Source: Gigaspora rosea
Taxonomy: Eukaryota > Glomeromycota > Glomeromycetes > Diversisporales > Gigasporaceae
Assembly (NCBI GenBank): GCA_003550325.1
Contig: QKWP01000130.1
Span: 216,186 to 280,185, forward strand
Length of the DNA: 64,000 nt
Direction of reading: 5' to 3'
This document shows positions 20,601-31,762 of the stretch, piece by piece. Each line of letters opens with the position of its first letter. Position 1 is the first letter of the stretch. The notes beneath the pieces were generated by a model. That model did no database searches. It was not told the DNA's origin and saw only the letters and a program-made list of their open reading frames with translations. Both the position numbers and the translations under genes were made by a program.

Positions 20601-21892
20601 TAAATTGCTAGATGGTAAATATATAAAAATATAAATTAAGATCTTTAAAATAATCTATTATTAAATAAAACATTTCTAATTATTTATGCATAAATTAAAT
20701 AATTGGAGGGTAAGCTTATAAAAAAATAAGTCAAGACCTTTAAATATCTATTGTTAAAATTAAATAAAACTTCTCTATAAATCAAATTAATAGAAAGTAA
20801 GTACATGATTATAAATTAAAATTTATTATAATTTTATTATTAAAATTTTTCTAATAACTTATATAAAAATAAATTATTAGTTGGTGAGTATAAGACTAAA
20901 ATTAAAAATTTTTTTTATAAAGTTATTAATATTAGATAATTCTTTTCTAATAATTTATATTAAAATTACTAGATAGTAAGTATAAAACTATTTTTATAAA
21001 TTAAAATTTTACAATAATCTCTACTAAACGAAACATCTTTATTTGTTTATATGTAAATTAAATTACTAGACGGTGAATATAAGACTATTTTTATAAATTA
21101 AAAACTATGTATAAATCTCTACTAAATAAAGCATCTCTAATTATTTATAAATAAATAAATTACTAGAGGGTGAGTAAGACTATTTATAAATTCAAAGTTT
21201 CACAATGTAAATACTAAAGCGTATCAATGGTGTTCAACACCATATAATTTATTATAAATTATTAGAATGTACGTATAGAAACATTTTATAATTAGAAACT
21301 TTATAATAATCTACTATTAATAGACATTTCTAATGATTTTTAAATGTAAATTAAATTACTAGGCGGTAAGTATAAGCTATTTCTGTATTTTATAAATTAT
21401 ATAAATTAAAAACTTTACAATAATAAATTATTAAATAAAACATCTCCAATTATTTATATATAAATCAAAATTATTAGAGTGTAAGTATAAAAAACTAATT
21501 TATAAATTAAAAATTTGCAATAATAAATTATTAAATAAAACATTTCTAACTATTTTATATGCAAATTAACTATTAGATTGTAAGTATAAAGCTATTTTAT
21601 AAATTAAAAATTCATAATGATCAATTAATCATCTCAAATTTATTTATATGTAAATTAAAAATTACTAGGCGGTGATTATAAACTAATTTACAAAGTTAAA
21701 ACTAAAAATAGTATTATTATTAAATACAGTATATTTTCCAATTATTTTTATATTATTAAATAATCAGAATGTAATTATAAAGCCATTTTATAGATTAAAA
21801 TTTCATAATAATAATTTATTATTAAATAAAGCATCCTAATTGTATATATATTTATAGGTACTGAAAACGTTGAAGATTTTGAAGATAAATGA
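17606..21892 (+). CDS. Micro-exon gene: secreted Cys-rich peptide built from 28 one-codon exons
   Basis: Exon 1 (17606-17690) encodes a signal peptide (MQFVKVFAILMLIIQLTI...) ending FEKR, then a phase-1 intron. Exon 2 (17796-17834, 39 nt) reads VWLRRSDAIRKRD and ends in phase 1. Then come 28 exons of exactly 3 nt, each as AG-NNN-GT, at 17926 AAC, 18021 AAG, 18123 ATT, 18225 GTC, 18325 CTA, 18443 ATG, 18520 GTG, 18611 AAA, 18941 TGT, 19373 GTT, 19449 ACA, 19544 ATT, 19648 GCC, 20227 ATT, 20534 ACA, 20612 ATG, 20707 AGG (acceptor GG), 20794 AAA, 20881 TTG, 20973 ATA, 21070 ACG, 21167 AGG, 21266 AAT, 21363 GCG, 21478 AGT, 21577 ATT, 21669 GCG, 21768 AAT. The last exon (21858-21892) reads TENVEDFEDK then TGA. 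The product is 80 residues; after the Kex2 site at R38-R40 the mature part is acidic with Cys at 45, 51, 54, 65, 68, 70. Splicing is predicted, not shown. Confidence 0.75.
18631..18857 (+). mobile_element. MITE TGTTGCAGCTGATGCTGAAA, copy 1
   Basis: TIRs TGTTGCAGCTGATGCTGAAA and the complement of TGTCGCAGCTGATGCTGAAA; 5-bp duplications CTAAT at 18626-18630 and 18858-18862. Contains GGGTTAGGGTGAG near the middle. Inserted in an intron of the micro-exon gene. Same family as 42296-42507. Confidence 0.9.
19055..19290. mobile_element. MITE in micro-exon intron
   Basis: Inverted ends: CTATTAAACAAAGATGTTTA then GGAGATCAAAA on the left, and the complement of CTATTAAGTAAGGCTGTTTA then AGAGATCAAAA on the right. 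It explains most of the extra length of the 429-nt intron between exons at 18941 and 19373. Exact ends uncertain by a few bases. Confidence 0.65.
19795..20055 (+). mobile_element. hAT MITE, GGCAC-rich, 8-bp TSD GTTATAGA
   Basis: Begins TAGGGTTCTGCAAATGCC and ends GGCACTGCAGACCCCTA, flanked by perfect GTTATAGA duplications (19787-19794 and 20056-20063). Many GGCACA/TGTGCC subterminal motifs. Much more GC-rich than the introns around it. Inserted in a micro-exon gene intron. Confidence 0.93.
20288..20481. mobile_element. MITE with GCTAAAATTGGCT TIRs
   Basis: GCGAAAGCTAAAATTGGCTG at the left pairs with the complement of GCTAAAGCTAAAATTGGCTA at the right. It accounts for the oversize of the intron between exons 20227 and 20534. 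The target duplication is not clear. Confidence 0.75.
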
Positions 21893-23345
21893 TACAGCAA
21901 TTCTACATTATTTAGTAATATAGTTACATAAAGTAAGTATATTTTATAATTAAAATTTGATTATTTCTGTATTTAAAAAGTTATTATTACTCAATTCTAA
22001 TAGAAATTTTGTAAATATAGATGTTTTACTAGTCTATGCTATACAGATTTCATGTAGCTTATAATAAAACAGTACTCTTTAGAAAATAAAATAATAAAAA
22101 TAGCAATAAATTTTTCTATAATATTTAATTAGAAAGGAATGCGACTAATATGACATAACTATTTAATTTATTATAATTTGCATAATAACAGTATTCTCAA
22201 CATACCGATCATTTGTTGTGATTTAAATCCTCAAAATTTTTTTTTGTCATCAAAATAAGTTGAATTTCATGTTTCAAATAAATTTATCTAATATTTTGGG
22301 ATAGTCAACTTGGTACTGTATCTATTGTCATACATGTTTATGTACAGTCTTTAAACATTGCGTGCATATAAAGAAATATAATTCGATAAATTTTAGCACG
22401 TTTATTGATATTATGGTTATTTTAAATGATAGTATAAAGAAGAAAAAAGAATATCGCAAACGAAAAGCATTTCAGCGTGCCGTGCAAATGCACAATTTAA
22501 GACTTAGAATAATGAATTGCATCACCATATGATGAACTTTGTCAAAATCAAGCATATGTTCAAGTGTTTAATGCTACTATGCGTAACCATAGAAAGTGAG
22601 ACATCTTTTTTGAATACTACATATATATTTATTTTTGAAACTATTATTATAATGTCTGTGCATATTTTATTTACATTTTAAATATTACGATTCTATGATA
22701 TTTATAATTATAAAATAGAAAAATCTACAAAGCACAAAATAGTTAGTGAAGCAAAGAGCAGAAAGTTTTATTCAAAAAAAAAAAAAGATTTAAGAATTTA
22801 CCAAGGCCTAATATCATGCATTCATAACAAATGCTTCACATGTTTAAATGGTTTTGATAATGGTATGTTTATTCTATTAGAGGTTTTATATGTGATTTGC
22901 TTTTTTGAAAAAGGCGCACGAATAAATGTATGTGGAGATACAAGTAATCGTATAGTATTTACAATAAGGTAGACGATAGTCACGTGCAAATTCGTTAATT
23001 CTCTTAACGATGGTGTTTGGGTTTATCTCGTGTATAAATACACAATTAGTATTTTATTTTAAATAAATGTGAATCCGAATTTCGAACTGACGATTCTTGG
23101 TAAGAAGTCGTGGTTATTTATATATGATTCTTCGACTAATATTAATAATGTCACGGGCAAAAAGTCATGAATTTATACTGCGCCACGTTTCATTTGACAT
23201 CCGATCATGAATAAATCGATCATGATGTATGAGGCTTAGCCTTAATGGGGTGATTTAGTATATCAGGTGTTATGCTCATTTTTTTTATTTTTGTTAGGGT
23301 TATATTTTTTTCGTTATGTACTTCTTATTTTGATGTAGTTGTGGC
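21893..23345. other. 3-prime flank and gene-poor stretch
   Basis: Begins with the presumed 3-prime untranslated region of the micro-exon gene. A 39-codon open frame from 22412 rich in Lys/Arg shows no domain. Nothing else supported. Confidence 0.4.
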
Positions 23346-23349
23346 TTGG

Positions 23350-23470
23350 TTGGGAGATCGAATCTCCAGACTGGGGATCAAATCTCCAAACGGGAGATCA
23401 AATCTCCAATCGGGAGATTGAGTCTCCAATCGGGAGATCGAATCTCCAAACGACTGATTAAATCTCCCAA
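23350..23470 (+). repeat. 20-bp palindromic tandem repeat
   Basis: About six units of CGGGAGATCGAATCTCCAAA. Each unit carries its own inverted repeat GGAGAT / ATCTCC, so the array can form a chain of hairpins. Confidence 0.85.
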
Positions 23471-24851
23471 TCGAAGAACTAAAACCACATACGAATTAAA
23501 AGTATATGAAGGTTTAGTTTCTGCTTAGGAGTGAGGGAGACAGTAGACAAGTTAGTTAACGATTGTATTTTGTAGTTAGTATTATTTATGATAACCCGAT
23601 GTATTGATTTATTTTAATAATAAAGATAAACCTTATAACTCGAAACTATGTGTGATAGTTTATTGTTTTAAACCCTTTATTTTTGTTCACGATCAAACTA
23701 AACCGGCACAATTGCATCAAGCTCTCCCAACCGATCGTAACACAGGCCATTTATCGCCTGATACACCTGGCATATTAAAATCGGATGAGGTAAAATAATG
23801 TATGATTAAAGCTTCACAGTTCTCTAATATTCGAAAAGTATAAAAAGGAAGTTGGTTCGCTCTTCTTAAGACATTTTTCGGATTGTCGATAGAAAATTCA
23901 ATAAAGAATATTCTAAACTCAGACTATATTAATACACAAGTCACTTTTATACTAAATCGGGGTTAAATCGCCAAGTCACGCCTTTGGCGGACTGCCTTCT
24001 TATAATCTCTTAAATCGTATAAATAAAAGACCGTCCATTTTGCCCCGCAACAATAACTATTTCAACTATTAACCATTAATAATTATTCGTGATATATTAT
24101 AATAAACATAATATTGATAATAAAGTAAATATATAATATAACTAATAAAGATAACTATATAATATTTCTTTAATGATCAATAGTGCTATTAGCATTATTA
24201 GCTTTAATAGCTTTGTGTAACAAAATTGGTCACATGATCGATCGGATATTTTCCCGTGACCGAGAAAGTGATGAATACTGTACACTTTCTTGTTCCTGGT
24301 ATTAGCATAACTACGTTGCGCAGCTAGCTTATTTTTAAGTACTTATATCAATTATTCTTTATACACACCTAGAATAATGCAAATAGATTTACTTATTGAG
24401 GTCATGCATATGTTTAGACCGTAATTTGAGGGTATATTTAGAGAGGGTGTGCACTTATAGAGGATGCACTTAGAGAGGTTTCCTGTACATGCATAGTTAA
24501 ATATGTACAAATAAATAGTCTCTTTCACCTGAATATCAAATCGTAAGCTTTTTTTTATGAAACAAAGTATTTCCCAATTTATGATAGTATTTATTACATT
24601 TTAGAAATAGATCCTTGAATAATCATAGTAGTTTTTCTGACCAGACCAGTTTAAAAAAAAAATGAACGAGTAGTTTTGCAACGAAGCGGTATATATAAAA
24701 AAAAAATCTAAGAGAATTAAATTTTGTTAATGTACATTCATATATATTTAAGTATTTGGTAACGTATGTTATTATCATACCTCCTACTATATCTAATGAT
24801 TAGTTTAAACTGGGTGTCGCATGTGCAATCATGTTAGAGAATGTCACAAAT
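23471..24851. other. Gene-poor stretch, possible degraded LTR
   Basis: At about 23830-24053 there is TATAAAAAGG, then AATAAAG, then an end in CCCGCAACA, which has the look of an LTR tail, but I could not find a matching start. An open frame at 23604-23798 has no recognised domain. Nothing else supported. Confidence 0.3.
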
Positions 24852-25456
24852 ATGGCTTCTCCTCATAACGAAATTGTCTGCTCTTTGGCATTGCTGTGAC
24901 GTCTTGTATTAATCCTGTTCGGGACTGTTTGCGGATCTACCAGAGTTGGTGTCGAAACAAAACCTACCCGAAACTAGTTTCGAAAAGGTTCTAAGCCGAA
25001 ACTAGTTTAAAATCGAACCTCCGAAACCCGAAACCCGAAACTATAATCCGAACCCAAAATTATAATCCGAAATTCAAAAATATAATGTGGAAGCTTTTAA
25101 AATTTATTATAAAGTTTAGTACACACAGTCATTTGATGTTTAATTAAAAGATATATATCATACATCAATGCAATCAATGTATATAGAAGTTTGGGTGGTT
25201 TTTGGTTTTCAGGTGAGATTTCGGGTTTCGAATGAGGTTTCGGGTGAGGTTTCGAGTTTCGGGTAAGGTTTCGGAAGCCATAATCCAAAACCAGAAACTT
25301 TCGGATTTGGCACAAAAGTACTATGGTGTCGATCTAAACATGCTATCCCGAATACGTATGCGACAGCAAGTTCGTGATCCCACTACTCTGAGGGGCTTGC
25401 ATCCATTCCTCAATCTGCTGTTTAAGTACTTGCGCTTGGTAAGTACATCAACTTGA
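24852..25456 (+). pseudogene. Unidentified small gene split by an insertion
   Basis: One frame reads MASPHNEIVCSLALL, TGA (24897), then RLVLILFGTVCGSTRVGV up to an 8-bp duplicated GGTGTCGA. After the insertion at 24956-25324 the same frame resumes as DLNMLSRIRMRQQVRDPTTL and ends shortly after KYLRL at a GTAAGT that may be a splice donor. Without the insertion the frame would be continuous apart from the TGA. The family is not recognised. Restored length would be below 90 residues. Confidence 0.45.
24956..25324. mobile_element. CCGAAAC-rich insertion with 8-bp TSD GGTGTCGA
   Basis: Exact GGTGTCGA copies sit at 24948-24955 and 25325-25332. The interior has many CCGAAAC (left half) and GTTTCGG (right half) repeats in inverted arrangement, typical of subterminal repeats of hAT elements, though the extreme ends do not match well. 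Confidence 0.6.
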
Positions 25457-25858
25457 ACGAATTATCAATACGCAATTGGTAATTATCACATCGCCTACTA
25501 TATATTAATTAGTTGAGCGAATCTACCCGCATATATATTTCTAGTACTTAAAAAAAAAATCAAAAATCAAAAAAGAGCTTGAGATGAAGCAAGTCTGAGG
25601 AATATATTGTAGATAAAAAAAATAATCCAATATAAATAAAATACAGACTGGGTTTTGAAGAGTCTGAATGAAACGATATCGGAAGCTATATCAAAGAATT
25701 TGTTAATGACGATTATGATGAGAAAAAAAAATGTAGAAATAGATTACAAGTGCTAATTTATCCATTTTAATTTTAGAAAGATGTAAATTAAGAAAATTTT
25801 TAATTTGATTAATTAAATAAAAAATTATCAAATTATAAGTCAACAATGCTTGCTATTC
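25457..25858. other. Spacer
   Basis: AT-rich, nothing recognised. Confidence 0.4.
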
Positions 25859-26854
25859 TACCGTAAAATCCGGACACGTGTACCCCCATGCGGTGTACCC
25901 CTTGCCAGTTTGAAGCGCCAGTTGGTGATTTATACCCGGGTACATAGGTATAATACATACTATATTGGGGTGTCACACGGACTAATTGATCAAAACTATG
26001 TCAGCTAACCATGTAATTTTTCATATTGCCAAATCTTCGCGATTACAATCACCATCGTTAAGACGTTACAATGTTGTTTATTAAGCACAATCGTTTTTAT
26101 TCAAGAAATATCAGAAGTTAAAGTTTGATCTTACAGATTGAACCTCTTATAATAGACTTTACATTATATTATTGTTCTATTACGCAGATATTACTAATTA
26201 CGATTTACCCTAAATCTATCGGATATTATTAAATTCATATAAAAATCGATCTTTTAAATATTTTAAAATGTATCAACTTATTATGTAGACGTTAAATCGC
26301 TTGGAAATTTTCACTAGTTATTTATATGAAGTCAAAGAATAAGGCTATGTTTTCATTTTTTTTTTTTTTTTTTATTAATATGTGGTTCTAAGCATTCGTC
26401 TTATAGAATACTTGAAATTCATTAATTAGGACGAAAATATTATCTTAAAAATATAATAGAAGTATAATTAGAACTTTAGTGAACTTTAGTGAAAATTCAA
26501 ATATTGTCATTTTAAAACAGTTCTGACGAACTATTTTCAATTAAAAAAAATTGGAAAAATAAGTGCAATATTTGTGTGATACTTTTAGAATCTTGCACTT
26601 TGCTTTATAATAAATAATAGTAAATTTACATTCGATTAATTATCTAATTTCTTTGATAAAAATCTGATCATAGTAAATTGATCAATGTTGCTGACATAGT
26701 TTTGATTGATTAATCCGTGTGGCACCCCAATACTATATGTATCATCCCAGGTAAACATATTGTCTTAATACGGTGTACCCCCATATAGAGGTACCCCGGG
26801 TACTAAATTGAGAAATGGAAATACCCGGGATACACGTGTCCAGATTTTACGGTA
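25859..26854. mobile_element. TIR element, TACCGTAAAATC ends
   Basis: Left end TACCGTAAAATCCGGACACG (25859) is the near complement of the right end CGTGTCCAGATTTTACGGTA (26854). The inverted similarity goes deeper: GGGGTGTCACACGGACTAAT near 25972 pairs with a sequence near 26715. Many TACCCGGGTA motifs near both ends. The interior is AT-rich and non-coding; 26262-26475 matches 44756-44940. Confidence 0.8.
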
Positions 26855-27245
26855 ATTAACTGGGCGGCGAAGCTGCTTAAATTTCATTTGTTAGGCAAGT
26901 TATTTTACAACTCTAGATTATTTTGTACATTTATATCAACATTTCTATTCTATAATAGTGACTGATGTTAATGTCAAATAATCATATTAATAATTAAAAC
27001 TTTGAAAATAAATAATAAAGATTTGAAAAATTTTTATTTAATATTTTTATATTAATACATATATTTTTTTATTATATCTTAAAAGCTACGATGTATCATT
27101 TATCACAGTGAGACTTGCTATAAAGAGAGTCCCTGTTAAATTTTTCTATTTTTAATGTTCTTGTAGCTCTCTACTTTATTTTCATCTTTGCCACATTAGC
27201 TCCCTTGCTTTCCGATTCTCATCTTTGCTTTCAGATTCTTCACCT
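26855..27245. other. 3-prime flank of the repeat-protein gene
   Basis: AT-rich; no coding signal. Confidence 0.4.
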
Positions 27246-28465
27246 TCACCTGTCTTCAGATTCCTCGCCTTCACCTTTGTTTTCAAATTCCTCACTTTCA
27301 TCTTTGCTTTCAGATTTTTCGTATTTATCCTTGCTTTCAGATTCTTCGCCTTCATCCTTGCCTTCAGATTCTTTATCTTCACCTTTGCTTTTAGATTCTT
27401 CATCTTTACCTTTGTTTTCAGATACTTTGCCTTCACCTTTGCTTTCACCTTTGTTTTCAGATTCTTTATCTTCACCTTTGCTTTCGCCTTTGTTTTTAGA
27501 TTCTTCGCCTTCACCTTTGTTTTCACCTTTGCTTTCACCTTTGTTTTCAGATTCTTTATCTTCACCTTTGCTTTCGCGTTTGTTTTCAGATTCTTTATCT
27601 TCACCTTTGCTTTCGCCTTTGTTTTCAGATTCTTTATCGTCACCTTTGCTTTCGCCTTTGTTTTTAGATTCTTCACCTTTACCTTTGCTTTCTTCTTTGT
27701 CTTTGGATTTTTCACCTTCGCCTTTGTTTTTAAATTCACCTTTGCTTTCTTCTTTGTCTTTGGATTTTTCACCTTCACCTTTGCTTTCAAACCCTTTGCC
27801 TTCACCATTTCCTTCAAATCCATCATCTTTACTTTCACTACCACGTTTCCTATATACACGTTTCTTATTTACATTACATTTTTTATTCTTACTTTTGTAT
27901 TCAGAACCATATCCTTCGTTTTCATCTATACTTTTATATTCATCTTGGCTCTTATTATTCTCACCACTGTATCCTTCATTTTTGCTTTCGCTTTCATCAC
28001 CACGTTTTTTATATCCATGTTTCTTATTTACACTACATTTTTTATTTTTACTACCATGTTCACTATTTTTACCTTCATGTTCATCATCATCTTTATCATT
28101 TCCACCACCTTTCTTATTTTCTTGACTATAACCACTATAGCCTTCATTTTCATAGTCATCTTCACCTCTGCTGACTTTACATTTTAAATAAAATTTATTT
28201 CAGTATAAAAAAAAAAAAATTGATGAAAATAAAATGAAAAAAATAATTACAAAGTAATTCTTTTCCATACGTTGATCTAATGCTATATTCTATTATAAAG
28301 AGATTGAATGAGTATTATTTAATTATATTCGACTATTTATAAAATAATATTATTTATTAAAATCTTTTAGAAAAAAATAATAGTACCTCGTCTAGATGGA
28401 GCTGCAATTGCGGTAGAGGTAGAGAGGTAAAGGATCAAACATACTGCAGAGATATTTAACTTCAT
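27246..28465 (-). CDS. Secreted Kex2-processed repeat protein
   Basis: Two exons. Exon 1 (28465-28387) encodes a signal peptide (MKLNISAVCLILYLSTSTAI...) ending APSRR, then a phase-1 GTACTA donor. Exon 2 (28174-27246) begins after a TGTAAAG acceptor, keeps phase 1 and stays open for 308 codons to TGA; it contains no Met, so a Met-based ORF search misses it. Predicted length 335 residues. Residues 35-84 and 93-137 are two related blocks ending KNKKCSVNKKHGYKKRG and KNKKCNVNKKRVYRKRG: each has one Cys and a Kex2-type KR. Residues 150-335 are a highly charged tandem repeat based on ESKGEDKESENKG. It should enter the secretory pathway and be cleaved at KR sites. It resembles Kex2-processed repeat proteins and repeat-containing effectors in design; function unknown. 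Confidence 0.75.
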
Positions 28466-29965
28466 TTTTTTAAATGCGTTTGAAAAAAAATCTTTTTGAA
28501 AAAATTATATTTATTATTTTCGTTATGAGTGTTGTTATTTTTTAAATAAGTGAAGTTGTTTGTGTTGAGTTGAAGAAAGGTTTCAAAGGGCTGTTTATAT
28601 AGGAAAATTTTGGATTAGCGTAGAATACGAGTTCATCATTTCTTTTTGATCAATTATGAACTTCGACGAAATACTGCTAAAAATGGGTTCTTTTTTGTTA
28701 AAACTGTTTGTTCTTTTTTTTCCTTCCAATCATTGTATGAAAGTTCTTAAATTAGGACAAATATTATATAATGCTTTGATAAAATAATGAAAAAAAAAAG
28801 TTAATTTCGAACATTGTATGAAAGGTTTTAAATTAGAACAAAAGTTTATCTAAAATTTCGATAAAATTATGAAAAATGGTTAATTTCGAATTTAAAATTT
28901 TAAACTTTATATTAAATAGAAAATGCACATAAAAATATTTACTTAGCATTCACTTATATACATTTTGATAATGCAAGAATCAAAGTTATTAATAAAATTT
29001 ATTAATAATATTCAAATTTTCAACTTCTTTCACCAAATTAACATGAATATTTTTATCGGTGTTGGGGCATTGATAAGATAATCAGATCTAAGAAGTTTTT
29101 TTTTTTTTAAAAAAAAAAAACTTTATAATTAACTTGTTGCATGAGTATGAACGCAAGCACCTACTTACGTAGTCTCGGATGCTCGTGCACTAGTATTATA
29201 TAAAAAATCAGAGAAATTAGAATTTAATATATGATATACATTTCTTAACATCGTAAAAAGATAAGTAGTTTAAAAGAGATCCTAACACTGTAAATATACA
29301 TTTAGAATTCTGGCTTTGAATTTTGGTTGCCCGGCTTTTTTTTCGAACATGTCCTTCTGGTCCCTTTCCAGCATTGCCAATTTTAATTTAACTTCAAAAA
29401 CTATATATTAAAAATAACTTTCCCGCAGCATTAAACTATCCTTAGTAATTATTAAGGCGTATGCGTGCATGTATGTATGACATACGAGATATCAGATGCG
29501 GGTATCGTTATGCACCGCAAATAGTAAATCAGAAGGTGCATGCTAACTTTAAAAATCGTCAAATTAGAAAATTTTTTATTTTTAAGTAACTTTAAATGAT
29601 TGATTAACTTTATTATGGAGGAAAAAAATTCGATGCAGTAAGAACGGTTGCAAGTGGTGTTGGAAGTCACGTGATAATTTTTAAACGTTTATTTATATTA
29701 GGATTAGTGCTTGTATTAAAGTTATAAGTTAGTATATTTATAGTAAAATTGCTTAAGGAAAACTTTTTAATAGCCCCAAAAGTGGTTTCTTATGCAGATT
29801 TACGAGACTAAGTGATTTTTGACAAAACGAACATTTGGTTTGAAATTTCCTAATGGTGTAATGTTATAGCAAGCAAATTAATCCATATAAAGGTTTGCAA
29901 ACAAATTCACAGGCGAGTTCGTTTGATAGACAGTTTATTTTACCAACAGCTCACTATAAATTGCC
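28466..29965. other. Promoter side of the repeat-protein gene and gene-poor stretch
   Basis: No gene. Two related blocks containing GAACATTGTATGAAAG with following AAATTAGGACAAA-type sequence lie at about 28700-28890. A poly-T/poly-A palindrome is at 29098-29122. Confidence 0.4.
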
Positions 29966-30194
29966 TATTACAGTTGTTTCATAAATTCTGGGACACCTAA
30001 AAATTTGCTCGTTTCCCGAAATCTCCTCGTCTCGTTTTAGGAATCATCTAACTTTTCGGAAACTATTTCGCTGTTCTTACAGAGACAGCAAAGTAGTTTC
30101 CGAAAATTTAGGTGATTCTTAGATCGAAATCGTAGAGGTTTCGGGAAACGAGCAAATTTTCAGGTGTCACAGAATTTATGAAAAACAGCTGTAA
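29966..30194. mobile_element. Foldback element
   Basis: Arms of about 110 bp: ACAGTTGTTTCATAAATTCT followed by GGGACACCTAAAAATTTGC on the left pairs with the complement on the right (AATTTATGAAAAACAGCTGT at the end). Almost no central spacer. Confidence 0.75.
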
Positions 30195-30436
30195 ATAAAT
30201 TTATGAAATAAGGTGTCTACGAAGTGAACGGCGTATTTATTGCAAATTACTTACATTCAACAATAACAGATATTGTAAACTATATAATCATGAGAGTTTT
30301 TTATTGAACAAAAATTGATATCCAGATATCCGGATGTTTAACCAAACGGATACCAAAACCATGAGACTTTTTTTACTATCTCCACCAATATTATCAATAG
30401 CTTTAAAGACAACTCATGCACAAATGCAACGATTAT
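30180..30436 (+). repeat. Dispersed repeat, copy 1 of 2
   Basis: About 250 bp sharing strong similarity with 41893-42146, for example TTGCAAATTACTTACATTCA and CCAGATATCCGGATGTTTAA in both. The second copy also starts next to a remnant of the foldback end. Non-coding. Confidence 0.8.
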
Positions 30437-31620
30437 TACAGTGCGGGAACCTTTAAATAAACTAGTCCTATATATGCGGTGTTACCCCTGCCGATGTACC
30501 CTGGCCAAATTATCACGTGGAGCACGAGACTACTGCGCCCAAAATGATGGAACTGCCATCTATACCATTAGGATAGCTGCGCGACGCAGTCGCGCTAAAA
30601 CCAGGAACGTATTAAGTATGACACTACAGATCGTTTTTGAAAATTAACATATTTTTATTTTAATTATTGCGGTTGATGCTGACTTGAGGCCATTATAAAA
30701 TAAGTATGATCATATGAAATTCTAGTTTGGTAATAATAATGAATTTTTTTATTAATTCATTTTAAGAAAGTCTCAAAATTATATGGATGAACTCTCATTC
30801 AGAAGGGTATTTTTTCTCATGATTATTATTTACACACAGTCGTATGCAGTACGCATCATAATAATGTAATGGCATAGTTATGTAAAAGTATTATCATAAT
30901 TAGGGTAGCTGCGCAAGGTGTGACGCGGCGCAGGATCAGCACGATCACGCGCGTTAAGTTCAAAATGTATTAGAACTTTTTATTCGTAACACATTTTAAA
31001 AAGACACTGGCTCATTTAGCGCAAATAAAAATAAATTAATTAAAGGCAGACCATTATTTGAGTGCTTCAATTATAACATGCTTTATTTATTCTTGCTCAA
31101 TCAGGTTACTATCAACACCGAGAAAACAGATTCATTCTCTATTAATCTCAGATTCGATAGCAAAATATGTTACAGATTTCTAGAATATCGTAGTAACTAC
31201 TATTATAAATTTTGAATGATCTAAAATGACGTAATGCGCAGGTAACCAATTAAAACATTTAAACGGACGAACTATAAATTTAGATGGAAATTTTTGCATC
31301 ATATCAGATATTGCATAATCGACTTGTGACGTTAAGCATATGTAAAAATGTTGACTCCTTCCAAAAATGAATAAATGAAAACCATTACTTCTACTAAAAA
31401 AGGATTCTGCGAAAATCAGCATAGGCCACGCCCAAAAAAAGATCCAAAACACAATTAATGTGATCGAACTGGTATATTGTAATTATGAATAAATGAAAAT
31501 CATTATTCCAACCCAAAAGGATTTTTCAAAAATCAACGTAGTGCATCAAAAAAGTTGAACGGAACCATCCCTCTCACATTTCATGTGATCGTACTGGTAT
31601 TATGAATCAATTTTTAATAA
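30437..31620. other. Gene-poor stretch with dispersed repeats
   Basis: 31360-31475 and 31482-31612 are two related blocks (GAATAAATGAAAATCATTAT, then GTGATCGTACTGGTAT) that also match 56380-56515. At 30570-30610 and 30904-30960 are copies of a TAGCTGCGC / ACCAGGAACG motif. No gene supported. Confidence 0.5.
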
Positions 31621-31762
31621 AAGAACAGGGTGAAACCTGAGTTGCGAAATAGTGAAATCCGCTTTGTAGATCGGGTTAGGGTGAAATAAAAGCGGATTTC
31701 ATCCTCACGTGATGATCATAGCAGGTTTCACTATTTCACAACTCAGGTTTCACCCTGTCGTT
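31621..31762. mobile_element. MITE, ACAGGGTGAAACC TIRs
   Basis: ACAGGGTGAAACCTGAGTTG at the left pairs with CAACTCAGGTTTCACCCTGT at the right; inverted similarity extends about 37 bp. TTAATAAAAG lies on both sides, consistent with a target duplication. A GGGTTAGGGTGAA tract is central. Confidence 0.85.

Larger units (their letters stand above)
17835..21857 (+). repeat. Tandem intron array, about 100-bp units
   Basis: Each unit is a complete intron: donor GTRAGTATAAGACTATTTTA, AT-rich body with TAAAAACTTTATAATAATCT, and acceptor AAATTAAATTAYTAG. Most undisturbed introns are 73-115 nt. The flanks of the splice sites are much better conserved between units than the three exon bases, which take 19 different values in 28 units. 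Four introns are enlarged by later MITE insertions. The interval 19651-20226 also holds a possible 6-nt exon (GTTACA before GTAATT) that would keep frame. Confidence 0.85.

Noticed and set aside
17835-21857. CRISPR-like appearance (regular repeats with short variable pieces)
   Set aside because: Variable parts are only 3 bp, the repeat is an intron with splice sites, and the context is eukaryotic.
23600-24053. Solo LTR
   Set aside because: An LTR-like tail is visible but no matching start or target duplication was found, so it is left as a possibility only.
27205-28187. Long plus-strand open frames (306 and 320 codons) and a 225-codon minus frame
   Set aside because: They are shadows of the repetitive minus-strand exon 2. 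The codon pattern, signal peptide, splice phase and Kex2 sites support only the Met-free minus frame.
29098-29122. Poly-T/poly-A perfect palindrome (also at 44205-44231 and beside the gap)
   Set aside because: Could be assembly artefacts at homopolymers; not interpreted.
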